NCBI GenBank assembly: GCA_963559135.1
Contig: CAUWJP010000005.1
Location: 38,013 to 102,012 of the forward strand
Length of the DNA stretch: 64,000 nt
From: Sellimonas sp963559135
GTDB taxonomy: Bacteria > Bacillota > Clostridia > Lachnospirales > Lachnospiraceae
Reading direction: 5' to 3'
A model generated the notes under the pieces. It did not search any database. It was not told the DNA's origin and worked only from the letters and a program-made list of their open reading frames with translations. Below are positions 42,777-50,840 of this stretch, one piece after another (within the stretch, counting starts at the first letter, position 1; each line of letters starts with the position of its first letter). The position numbers and the translations under genes are program-made.

Positions 42777-44578
42777 AATACACAGGAGTAGAAAAGGCGG
42801 TCTTTCTTGAGAGGCCGAACCGGTTTATTGCCTATGTTAATGGAATCCGGGGACAGGAGGAAGTGACAGAGACGGTCCATGTCAAAAATACAGGACGATG
42901 CCGGGAGCTGCTGCTTCCGAATGCGGAGGTGTACGTGCAGCACTCGGACAATCCAAACCGAAAGACGAAATGGGATATGATTGCGGTGAAAAAGGACGGG
43001 CAGATTATCAACATAGACTCTCAGGTGCCGAACAAGGCTGTGGGAGAATGGATCCGGGAGGGAACCCTTTTTTCGGATGTGGTGCGGATCAAACCGGAGT
43101 ATCAGTACGGAAAATCCAGAATTGATTTCTGCGTGGAGACGGAAGAAAAGAAGATTCTGATTGAGGTCAAAGGGGTCACCCTGAAAGAGGGAGAAACAGC
43201 GAAATTCCCGGATGCACCAAGTGACCGGGCGGTGAAGCATCTGGAAGAACTGATGCGTGCGGTGGAAGAAGGATGGGAGGCTTATGTCTTTTTCGTGATT
43301 CAGATGAAAGGTGTGAAAGAGATCCTGCCGAATGTGGATACTCATCCCGAATTTGCCCGGGCACTGTGGAAAGCACGGGAAAAGGGAGTGCACCTGATTG
43401 CCAGAGACTGCATTGTCACAGAAGATGAGATTCGGATTGATCAGGAGATTCCGGTCCGGTTCCCAAAGGAGATGGAAGAAGAGGAGCCGCAGGAGCGTTT
43501 GAAACATCTTCCGGAGCCACTAACTGCCTGGTTTCGGAAAGAACAGCGGGATCTCCCATGGAGAAAGGACGCAACAGCCTATCATGTGTGGGTGTCTGAA
43601 ATCATGCTGCAGCAGACTAGGGTAGAGGCGGTAAAGCCATTTTATTCCCGTTTTCTTGACGCGTTGCCTACCATACAGGATCTGGCAGATGCACCGGAGG
43701 AGAAGCTCCTGAAATTGTGGGAAGGTCTTGGGTATTACAACCGTGTACGAAATATGCAAAAGGCGGCCAGACAGATCGTGGAGCTTTATGGCGGAGAAGT
43801 GCCAGCTGATTATGACCAGATTCTTTCCCTTTCCGGAATCGGCAGCTATACGGCAGGGGCTATCAGTTCGATTGCATATGGAATTCCCAAGCCTGCGGTG
43901 GACGGAAATGTCCTGCGTGTTTTGACCCGGATTCTGGCGGACGGAGAGGACATTATGAAGGCTTCTGTAAAGAAGCGCATGGAAAGCTTGTTGGAAGAAA
44001 TCATTCCTGCAGACGCGGCAAGTGATTTTAATCAGGGACTGATTGAGCTTGGCGCCATTATCTGTGTTCCGAATGGGGAGCCGAAATGTAATAAATGCCC
44101 GGTAAAAGAATTCTGTCTGTCGCATCAGAGAGGAACAGAGCTTTCTTATCCGGTTAAGAAAAAGGCGAAAGCGAGACGGATTGAGGAGAAAACGGTCTTC
44201 ATATTAAAAGATGGAGAGAAGATTGCTCTTCACAAACGCCCGTCCTCCGGTCTGCTCGCAGGACTTTATGAATTCCCAAATGTGAAAGGAAAGATGACTC
44301 AGGAGGAAGCACTCTGTCATATTACCGATCTCGGACTGTCTCCGATCCGGATCCAAAGTATCGGGGAGGCCAGACATATTTTCAGCCATGTGGAGTGGCA
44401 CATGACCGGATATGCGGTGAGAGTAGATGAACTGGAGAAAATTTCAGCAAAAGATCTGATTTTTGCGCATCCGGAAGAGATTCAGAGAGAGTATGCGGTT
44501 CCGGCAGCGTTTGAAGCCTTTACTAATCAGATCGGCATTCTGATTGGGCAGGAAAAATACGAACAGGAAAACCTATAG
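42773..44578 (+). CDS. SfsA nuclease - MutY adenine glycosylase fusion
   Basis: One 601-residue frame holds two complete proteins. Residues 1-230 are SfsA, with an OB-like start and a PD-(D/E)xK nuclease site (Asp118, Glu131, Lys133 in ILIEVKG). Residues 231-247 are an acidic linker. Residues 248-601 are MutY: catalytic Glu276 (SEIMLQQT), helix-hairpin-helix LSGIGSYTAGA, Asp377 (VDGN), iron-sulphur cysteines 431, 439, 442, 448 (spacing 7-2-5, one longer than the usual 6-2-5), and a C-terminal Nudix-like domain for recognising 8-oxoG. It removes A opposite 8-oxoG; the nuclease part could act on the resulting site. Translation overlaps the upstream gene. Confidence 0.92.
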   Translation: MKYTGVEKAVFLERPNRFIAYVNGIRGQEEVTETVHVKNTGRCRELLLPNAEVYVQHSDNPNRKTKWDMIAVKKDGQIINIDSQVPNKAVGEWIREGTLFSDVVRIKPEYQYGKSRIDFCVETEEKKILIEVKGVTLKEGETAKFPDAPSDRAVKHLEELMRAVEEGWEAYVFFVIQMKGVKEILPNVDTHPEFARALWKAREKGVHLIARDCIVTEDEIRIDQEIPVRFPKEMEEEEPQERLKHLPEPLTAWFRKEQRDLPWRKDATAYHVWVSEIMLQQTRVEAVKPFYSRFLDALPTIQDLADAPEEKLLKLWEGLGYYNRVRNMQKAARQIVELYGGEVPADYDQILSLSGIGSYTAGAISSIAYGIPKPAVDGNVLRVLTRILADGEDIMKASVKKRMESLLEEIIPADAASDFNQGLIELGAIICVPNGEPKCNKCPVKEFCLSHQRGTELSYPVKKKAKARRIEEKTVFILKDGEKIALHKRPSSGLLAGLYEFPNVKGKMTQEEALCHITDLGLSPIRIQSIGEARHIFSHVEWHMTGYAVRVDELEKISAKDLIFAHPEEIQREYAVPAAFEAFTNQIGILIGQEKYEQENL

Positions 44579-44682
44579 AAAAAAATAATAAAACTATAGA
44601 AACATGACAAATATCAATTAGCCCCATCCTGTCAGAAAATGTTACCATATAAGATAGATAGGTAAAAGACAGGAGGAAGAAA

Positions 44683-45834
44683 ATGGAACTGATTAAAGAA
44701 TTACCAGACGTATTTGAAGAATTTGCTGAACAGAGACAACAGTCATTTCTGAGCATCAAGGAGTTAAAAGACAAAGGTGTGCCGATTGTAGGTACATTTT
44801 GTACATATTTTCCGCAGGAAATCGCCATGGCAATGGGAGCGGCTACTGTGAGTCTTTGTTCCACATCCGATGAAACGATTCCGGCGGCTGAGAAGGATCT
44901 GCCAAAGAATCTCTGTCCGCTGATCAAATCCAGCTATGGCTTTGCAGCAACAAAGAAGTGTCCGTTTTTCTACTTTTCCGATCTGGTTGTAGGAGAGACA
45001 ACCTGTGATGGAAAGAAGAAAATGTATGAGTACCTCAGTCAGTTTAAGGATGTCTTCACTATGGAGCTCCCGAACCGCCAGACAGAGGACGGACTTCAGC
45101 TCTGGAAAAATGAAATCATCCGTTTCAAAGAATATCTGGAGAAGAAATTTGAAGTGACGATCACGGAAGAGCAGATCAGAGATGCAGTCAGAGTGCAGAA
45201 TGAAGGAAGAGTTGCGCTGAAGCGTCTTTACGAGCTGATGAAGCTGGATCCGGCTCCGATGAAAGGACAGGATCTGTTTAAAGTGTTATACGGAAGTACA
45301 TTCAAACCGGACAGATCCAAGATCCCGGCAGAAGTCAATGCCATCGCAGACAAGATTGAAAAAGAATACGCAGAAGGCAAGATGGAGGAGAAAAAACCTC
45401 GTATTCTTGTGACAGGATGCCCGATCGGAGGAGCAACAGAGAAAGTGATCAAGGCTATCGAGGACAATGGCGGAATCGTTGTTACCTTTGAAAATTGTTC
45501 CGGAGCGAAATCCATTGATAAGCTCGTAGATGAAGATACAGACGATATCTATCAGGCAATCGCTGAGAGATATTTAAGCATTGGCTGCTCTGTTATGACA
45601 CCAAACCCGAACCGTCTGGAACTTCTTGGAAGACTGATGGAAGAATATCAGGTAGACGGCGTGGTTGAGATGATTCTTCAGGCGTGCCATACATATAATG
45701 TAGAAAGCCTGGAAATCCGCAGATTTGTGAATGAGGAAAAAGGAAAACCTTATATCAGCGTCGAGACAGATTACTCTCAGGCAGATATCGGACAGCTCAA
45801 TACCCGTATTGCAGCGTTTATCGAAATGCTCTAA
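44683..45834 (+). CDS. double-cubane-cluster-type anaerobic reductase (2-hydroxyacyl-CoA dehydratase superfamily)
   Basis: 383-residue member of the BadD/HgdC-HgdB superfamily, the single-gene type described as double-cubane cluster proteins that reduce small molecules such as acetylene with ATP-driven electrons. Visible: GTFCTYFPQEIAMAMGA near the N terminus, KKCPFFYFSDLVVGETTCDGKKK around cluster cysteines, and VTGCPIGG plus VEMILQACHTYNVES. A matching ATPase activase gene is not adjacent. The physiological substrate is unknown. CAGGAGGA precedes the ATG; a hairpin terminator follows. Confidence 0.82.
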   Translation: MELIKELPDVFEEFAEQRQQSFLSIKELKDKGVPIVGTFCTYFPQEIAMAMGAATVSLCSTSDETIPAAEKDLPKNLCPLIKSSYGFAATKKCPFFYFSDLVVGETTCDGKKKMYEYLSQFKDVFTMELPNRQTEDGLQLWKNEIIRFKEYLEKKFEVTITEEQIRDAVRVQNEGRVALKRLYELMKLDPAPMKGQDLFKVLYGSTFKPDRSKIPAEVNAIADKIEKEYAEGKMEEKKPRILVTGCPIGGATEKVIKAIEDNGGIVVTFENCSGAKSIDKLVDEDTDDIYQAIAERYLSIGCSVMTPNPNRLELLGRLMEEYQVDGVVEMILQACHTYNVESLEIRRFVNEEKGKPYISVETDYSQADIGQLNTRIAAFIEML

Positions 45835-45865
45835 AACAGATATCGGAAAGATTACATACATGAAA

Positions 45866-45919
45866 AAATATCCCCTTCGAGAACTGTGCCTTATTGCATA
45901 GATTCCGAAGGGGATATTT
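45866..45919. terminator. bidirectional terminator after the reductase gene
   Basis: AAATATCCCCTTCG (45866-45879) and CGAAGGGGATATTT (45906-45919) form a perfect 14-base stem with a 26-base loop, between convergent genes. Confidence 0.85.
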
Positions 45920-45933
45920 CAATTCTTGATTCA

Positions 45934-46632
45934 TTATTCACCCATGGCTTTTTTTACAGAATGTTTTGTAATTTTTGGACGGAACGCTTTTTTGGATTCT
46001 CTGACATATACAACCGGATACAGCAGTGTTGCCATGCAGGCTGCCAGTGTCACATCGATCACGGAGTGCTGCTTTAAAAACATGGTAGCAAGGATGATGG
46101 ATATTCCAAGAACCAAAGATCCGTAATGGATCACTTTCCGCTCCGTAAGTGTTTTATTATGTGAGATGGCAATGCAGACGCCGATGGAATTAAACACGTG
46201 AATGCTTGGAAGCACGTTTGTCGGAGTGTCTGTTTTGTACAGCATTTTGACCATATCTACAAAAATGTTGTCACGCTCGAAATGAACCGGGCGGAGATCC
46301 AGACCATTCGGATAGATGGTCGAAATAATTAAAAATATGGTCATTCCGGTAAAAAGAAACGCGGCCATTTTGTAAAATCCGGATACATCATGAAAGAAGA
46401 ACCAGAGGAAGGTGACCGCAATAAATGCAAACCACAGAAGATACGGAACGATAAAATATTCTATAAAAGGTATATAATCGTCAACTGCAGTGTGGATCAA
46501 GTGAAAATCGGAATCTGCTGTTACATGCTTTTCAAGATAGTAAAACCAGGGCATATAGATAAAGATATACAAAAATACCCAGGCATGTTTATATCGGTAA
46601 ATCAAAGCTTTGCATTTACTTCTTGAAGACAT
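45934..46632 (-). CDS. PAP2-family membrane phosphatase
   Basis: 232-residue protein with about six membrane segments. The PAP2 acid-phosphatase motifs are PSIHVFNS (with the catalytic His) and, after one more membrane segment, KQHSVIDV; the first motif (KxxxxxxRP) is represented by the RPVHFER region. Such proteins dephosphorylate lipid phosphates such as phosphatidic acid or prenyl diphosphates. A weak GGAGA site lies upstream on the minus strand. Confidence 0.82.
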   Translation of the reverse strand: MSSRSKCKALIYRYKHAWVFLYIFIYMPWFYYLEKHVTADSDFHLIHTAVDDYIPFIEYFIVPYLLWFAFIAVTFLWFFFHDVSGFYKMAAFLFTGMTIFLIISTIYPNGLDLRPVHFERDNIFVDMVKMLYKTDTPTNVLPSIHVFNSIGVCIAISHNKTLTERKVIHYGSLVLGISIILATMFLKQHSVIDVTLAACMATLLYPVVYVRESKKAFRPKITKHSVKKAMGE

Positions 46633-46679
46633 TCGGATTTCTCCTTTAAACTAAAATGATGAAAGTAGAGTGAACCGGA

Positions 46680-47966
46680 TTATTCCAGATTCAATGTTGT
46701 CTCAGCTATACTGCCGTTTGAACCGAAAGTTTCATAAAGCTGAAGTGTCACATCGGACTCGTCAAGCAGAACGAAAGAGGTGCATACACGCACACTGTCG
46801 CCCTGATTGACTTCTGCGCTTTCATTTTCTGACAGAGGTTCATCCGAAACGATCGTAGGATCCAAAGTAGTATCATCTTGTAATGCCTTGAAAGTGACGG
46901 CAACGGATGGGACCAGTGTTTCGGAACCTTTATTTGTGATTGTGTAATAAACCATAAGAGCTTTTTCGCCCTCATAATCTGTTCCGATGTCAGATCTTTC
47001 AAAAGAGACGGTAAAATTATCCGTCGTCAAACGAAGATTTTTACCGGAACTTGCCGAATTCTGCGGAACAACATACTGAGCCGCATAGTAGGCGCCGACT
47101 GCAACAGCAATTGCAACAATGAAAATAAGTATCCGCAGAGCAACGTGGATCTTCTTTGCGCAGCCAAGTGCAAAAAGCAAGAATGCTCCAAACAAAGCAG
47201 ATACAAAGAGCAGAATCTGTACAGTCATAACAGAACCCGGAATAAAGAAGCCGCCGACAGCTCCTCCCAGATAAAAGATACAAGGTACGATAAATGCAGG
47301 CGCACTGTTTCGACGGTGAGTAAATAATACTGCAAGACCACCGATCAGGAAGCAGGCGGCAAGCACCATACCAGCAATTCCTGTCAGCCCCGGCGTATGT
47401 ATAAAGGTAGTAAAAATACCGGAATCATAAGCCTGGTACGCAAGAAAAGCGGCGCAAAGAATCGATACAATTCCGATCAGAATACGGAAACCGCCAAAAA
47501 CCGGAACCACGTCATCTTTCTGTTCGGATTCAGATTCTTCGTCTTTTATGTTAAGCATGGCCTCATAATTGGCCTTCATTTCTTTTTCACGCGCATTCCG
47601 TATCTCTTCCGGAGGAATATTAGAATAAGTCTGTCCTTCCGGCCTGCTTTGCGCGGCTGGATCGTCCTGAACATATTCTTCAGTAACGGTTTCTTTTTCA
47701 GTTTCTTCTGGAGCTGTTTCTGTCTGAACAGCTTCTTCCTGAACTGGATCTGCCTGAAATTCTTCTGTCTGGATAGTTTCTGTCTGAGTTGTTTCATCCT
47801 GCTCTTCCGGCTTTACCGGTGCAGGCTTTTTCCTGCGGACAGGCTTGGCAGACTGAAATCGGTCCAGAGTTTCCTGGCTGAATTTCTTTTTGCAGGAATC
47901 ACATAAAAAATAGCCAGGAGTTTTTTTGCTTTCCCGCAGTTCATTACCACATTTCGGACATTTCAT
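46680..47966 (-). CDS. zinc-ribbon membrane protein with C-terminal DUF5067-like domain
   Basis: 428-residue protein of unknown function. Residues 1-30 form a zinc ribbon (CPKCGNEL...CDSCKKKF); residues 45-110 are a low-complexity Glu/Thr/Gln-rich linker; five or so membrane segments span about 160-300; the C-terminal 125 residues are an outer beta domain (TVSFERSDIGTDYEGEKALM) of the DUF5067 kind, related to the Ig-like telokin domains of lipoproteins. A membrane sensor or stability factor is imaginable but not supported. GGGGAGA precedes the ATG. Confidence 0.65.
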   Translation of the reverse strand: MKCPKCGNELRESKKTPGYFLCDSCKKKFSQETLDRFQSAKPVRRKKPAPVKPEEQDETTQTETIQTEEFQADPVQEEAVQTETAPEETEKETVTEEYVQDDPAAQSRPEGQTYSNIPPEEIRNAREKEMKANYEAMLNIKDEESESEQKDDVVPVFGGFRILIGIVSILCAAFLAYQAYDSGIFTTFIHTPGLTGIAGMVLAACFLIGGLAVLFTHRRNSAPAFIVPCIFYLGGAVGGFFIPGSVMTVQILLFVSALFGAFLLFALGCAKKIHVALRILIFIVAIAVAVGAYYAAQYVVPQNSASSGKNLRLTTDNFTVSFERSDIGTDYEGEKALMVYYTITNKGSETLVPSVAVTFKALQDDTTLDPTIVSDEPLSENESAEVNQGDSVRVCTSFVLLDESDVTLQLYETFGSNGSIAETTLNLE

Positions 47967-48040
47967 AGTATTTCTCCCCTTTTCATTTGTATGTCCATCA
48001 TCTGATGACAGTCACTATATTTATACCATCAGTAAATCTT

Positions 48041-48049
48041 AGTATACCA
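48041..48049 (-). promoter_or_regulatory. extended -10 promoter of the zinc-ribbon gene
   Basis: On the minus strand TGG precedes TATACT (48046-48041), 75 bases before the start codon. No good -35. Confidence 0.5.
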
Positions 48050-48088
48050 CAATTCTGTGAAAAGAGATTGAATATTTTATAAATATTT

Positions 48089-49006
48089 TTAAGATACGAT
48101 CACTTTTAGAGGGTGATCTTCGATAGAGGCCGTAAACCGGCGCTGTAAAAAAACGGGCTCGCCGTCTGTATGCACAGGAAGGGCATCTTCTGTACGAATG
48201 GAAACCTTTTTGCAGCGGAATAAATGTACGCCGCGAAAGTTTGTATGTTTCCCGAAGAGAGCTAATGGAAGAGTAAGAAGAAGTGACGGAGCTTTCAAAT
48301 CGGATACAACCAGAACATCGAACTTTCCGTCGTCAGGCCTGGCGGTGGGACAAAAATAAAATCCGCCGCCTTCACACGGGTGGTTCATCACTGTGGCAAA
48401 CCATCCTTTTGGAAAGGACATCTCTTTCTCATCGTCAAGGGAGATATGAAACGGGCAGGTGGATGTGAGAAAAAGCCGGTGGAGCGCAATGGCAGCATAG
48501 GTAAATTTTCCGAGGTGAATCCGGTTCAGAATCCGTTTCCATTTTGAAACAACTGCTTCGTGACAGATTGCGGCATCAAAACCGATCCCGGCACTGACTG
48601 CGAACCGCCGTTGTTTACCTTCGTATGACAGGATCCCCACATCCATGCAGACTGTCCGGTCTGGATTCAGGATGATCGATAGAGCGCGCAGAGGATCATT
48701 GGGAATACCGAAGCTGCGGGCAAAATCATTGCTGGAACCGGTTGGAATATAACCAAGCGTAACTTGCGCAGGAAAGCAGATCCCGTTTATGACTTCATTC
48801 AGAGTGCCGTCTCCGCCAAGAACCACAAGAATATGAGAAGATCCGTCTGAAGTCAGCTTCCTGACATAGGAGGTAGCATGTTTTTGATATTTTGTAAAAA
48901 AGGCAGTATAACAGACCTGCCGTTGCTTTAGCTGAGCCTCAACAATATGCCAGATGGTAAGACCTTTTCCAGAGCGGGAGTGTGGGTTGATGATAAAAGT
49001 ATACAT
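48089..49006 (-). CDS. diacylglycerol kinase-like lipid kinase
   Basis: 305-residue enzyme of the DgkB/YegS type that phosphorylates diacylglycerol or a related lipid at the membrane. The N-terminal domain has FIINPHSRSGKG, LVVLGGDGTLNEVING and the following IPTGSSNDFARS; the C-terminal beta-sandwich includes TARPDDGKFDVLVV. Start: ATG at 49006 with AGGAGG upstream; the open frame begins at 49060 within the hydrogenase terminator, so the longer form is rejected. Confidence 0.9.
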   Translation of the reverse strand: MYTFIINPHSRSGKGLTIWHIVEAQLKQRQVCYTAFFTKYQKHATSYVRKLTSDGSSHILVVLGGDGTLNEVINGICFPAQVTLGYIPTGSSNDFARSFGIPNDPLRALSIILNPDRTVCMDVGILSYEGKQRRFAVSAGIGFDAAICHEAVVSKWKRILNRIHLGKFTYAAIALHRLFLTSTCPFHISLDDEKEMSFPKGWFATVMNHPCEGGGFYFCPTARPDDGKFDVLVVSDLKAPSLLLTLPLALFGKHTNFRGVHLFRCKKVSIRTEDALPVHTDGEPVFLQRRFTASIEDHPLKVIVS

Positions 49007-49029
49007 AGTTCCTCCTGTGTTTTCCTTAT

Positions 49030-49082
49030 ATACGAAAAACCCGCCTTCGGAGAAGGGCAAAAAGCCGGACCTCCGAAGGCGG
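49030..49082 (-). terminator. terminator of the hydrogenase operon
   Basis: CCGCCTTCGGAG (49041-49052) and CTCCGAAGGCGG (49071-49082) form a perfect 12-base stem; on the minus strand GTTTTTCG follows. Confidence 0.88.
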
Positions 49083-49100
49083 AAGTAAAATCAGAATATA

Positions 49101-50840
49101 TTATCTGTCAGAACGCGGCATTTCCCAAGCCTGATGATCCGTATGTAACAGATGATGGGCTCTGTGAGACAGCGGCTGTCCCATAAAGTCCGCATACAGT
49201 TTCTGGACATCCGGGTTTTCGTGGGAGAAACGAAGCGGTGCACTCTTGTCCAGGAAGTAGAGTCGCTGGCCTCTTTCGTAGGCAAGTTCCTCTCCATCGT
49301 GGATGACCTGTCCGCCTCCGCCTACACAGCCGCCAGGGCAGGCCATGACTTCTACAAAATCATAGTGTACTTCCCCGCGCTCTATCTGCTGGAGCAGACG
49401 TCTTGTATTTCCAAGTCCACTTACAACAGCGGCCTTTACAACGGCATCTCCGATCTGGATTTCAGCGGATTTCACACCTTTTCCATCATTACGTACAGAT
49501 TTAAATGCATCCGGGTCCGCATTCTTTCCGGTTACAAGATAATATGCGGAACGAAGAGCAGCTTCCATAACACCGCCTGTTACGCCAAAGATGACGCCGG
49601 CACCAGTGTATTCTTTCATCAGTCTGTCAAACTCCCGGTTCTCAAGGGAACGCGGCGGAATGTGTGCAGCACGGATCATACGTGTCAGCTCACGTGTAGT
49701 CAGAACGACATCGGTATCATGACCGGCATATTCTTCATAGAAGAGCTCCATATTGCTTTCGCCCTTTTTCGCAACGCATGGCATAATGGAAATCGTGAAA
49801 ATACGATCTGGGCTTACATTGATGGAATCTGCAAAATAAGTCTTCATCACTGCACCAAACATCTGCTGCGGAGATTTGGCTGTGGACAGCTGAGGCACCA
49901 GATGCGGGAACTGTGATTTGATGAAACGGATCCATCCAGGACAGCAGGATGTAAACATCGGGCGTAATTTTGTCTCGCCTTTTGTGAAGCGTTCCAGGAA
50001 CTCATTTCCCTCTTCCATGATTGTAAGATCGGCGGAGAAGCAGGTGTCAAATACATAGTCTACTCCGATCTTGTGGAGGGCATCAGCGATCTTGTTGACG
50101 GTCGCGTCTTCGCGGGAAAGACCGAGAGCCTCGCCCCATGCAGTACGGACAGCAGGAGCAATTTGAGCTACTGTAATCGTATCTTTATCTGCGATAGCAT
50201 CCCAGACTTTTTCTGTATCATCACGCTCACGCAGAGCACCTACCGGACAATGGGTGATACACTGTCCGCAGAGGGAACAGTCAGCTTCCTCGATCTTTCG
50301 GCCGCCGGATACGTTGACCGTGGAGCGGGAGCCGGTTCCTTCCAGATCCCAGATGTGCAGGCTCTGAACCTTGTCACAGATCTGGACGCAGCGCATACAT
50401 TTGATACATTTTGCGGAATCCCGGATCAGCGGGAAGTCCTTGTTCCATGGCTGGCGTTCGATACGCTTGCCGAATGGAAGTTCCAGAATGTTCAGGTCGT
50501 TGGCAATTTTCTGAAGAGAACAGTTGCCGCTGCGTACACAGGTCGCACATTTGCAGTCATGCTGGGAAAGAATAAGCTGTACGGTATTACGGCGATCTGC
50601 ACGTACTTTCGGACTGTTTGTATAAAGAACCATGCCTTCCTGAACGGTATTATTACAGGATGTGATCAGGCGGTCCTTGCCTTCCATTTCTACTACGCAG
50701 ACACGGCAGGCAGCGATTTCGTTGATATCTTTCAGATAACAGAGTTTCGGAATGATGATTCCGTTCTGAGCTGCCGCGTCCATAATCGTGGTACCTTCTG
50801 GTACACAGATTTCTTTATTATCAATTTTAAGATTTACCAT
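49101..50840 (-). CDS. hydA: [FeFe] hydrogenase catalytic subunit, NADH-linked type
   Basis: 579-residue cytoplasmic hydrogenase making H2 from reduced ferredoxin and NAD(P)H. From the N terminus: a plant-type [2Fe-2S] domain (CYLKDINEIAACRVC), the His-ligated [4Fe-4S] site (HDCKCATCVRSGNC), two ferredoxin-type clusters (CIKCMRCVQIC, CSLCGQCITHCP) and the H-cluster domain with its three signatures FTSCCPGW, MPCVAKKGE and MACPGGCVGGGGQ. The layout equals the HydA of trimeric, electron-bifurcating enzymes. It overlaps the upstream gene by seven bases. No hydEFG maturases are in the window. Confidence 0.95.
   Translation of the reverse strand: MVNLKIDNKEICVPEGTTIMDAAAQNGIIIPKLCYLKDINEIAACRVCVVEMEGKDRLITSCNNTVQEGMVLYTNSPKVRADRRNTVQLILSQHDCKCATCVRSGNCSLQKIANDLNILELPFGKRIERQPWNKDFPLIRDSAKCIKCMRCVQICDKVQSLHIWDLEGTGSRSTVNVSGGRKIEEADCSLCGQCITHCPVGALRERDDTEKVWDAIADKDTITVAQIAPAVRTAWGEALGLSREDATVNKIADALHKIGVDYVFDTCFSADLTIMEEGNEFLERFTKGETKLRPMFTSCCPGWIRFIKSQFPHLVPQLSTAKSPQQMFGAVMKTYFADSINVSPDRIFTISIMPCVAKKGESNMELFYEEYAGHDTDVVLTTRELTRMIRAAHIPPRSLENREFDRLMKEYTGAGVIFGVTGGVMEAALRSAYYLVTGKNADPDAFKSVRNDGKGVKSAEIQIGDAVVKAAVVSGLGNTRRLLQQIERGEVHYDFVEVMACPGGCVGGGGQVIHDGEELAYERGQRLYFLDKSAPLRFSHENPDVQKLYADFMGQPLSHRAHHLLHTDHQAWEMPRSDR

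Noticed and set aside
49007..49060. N-terminal extension of the lipid kinase
   Set aside because: The extra residues are encoded within the hydrogenase terminator; ATG 49006 has AGGAGG and gives the normal family N terminus.
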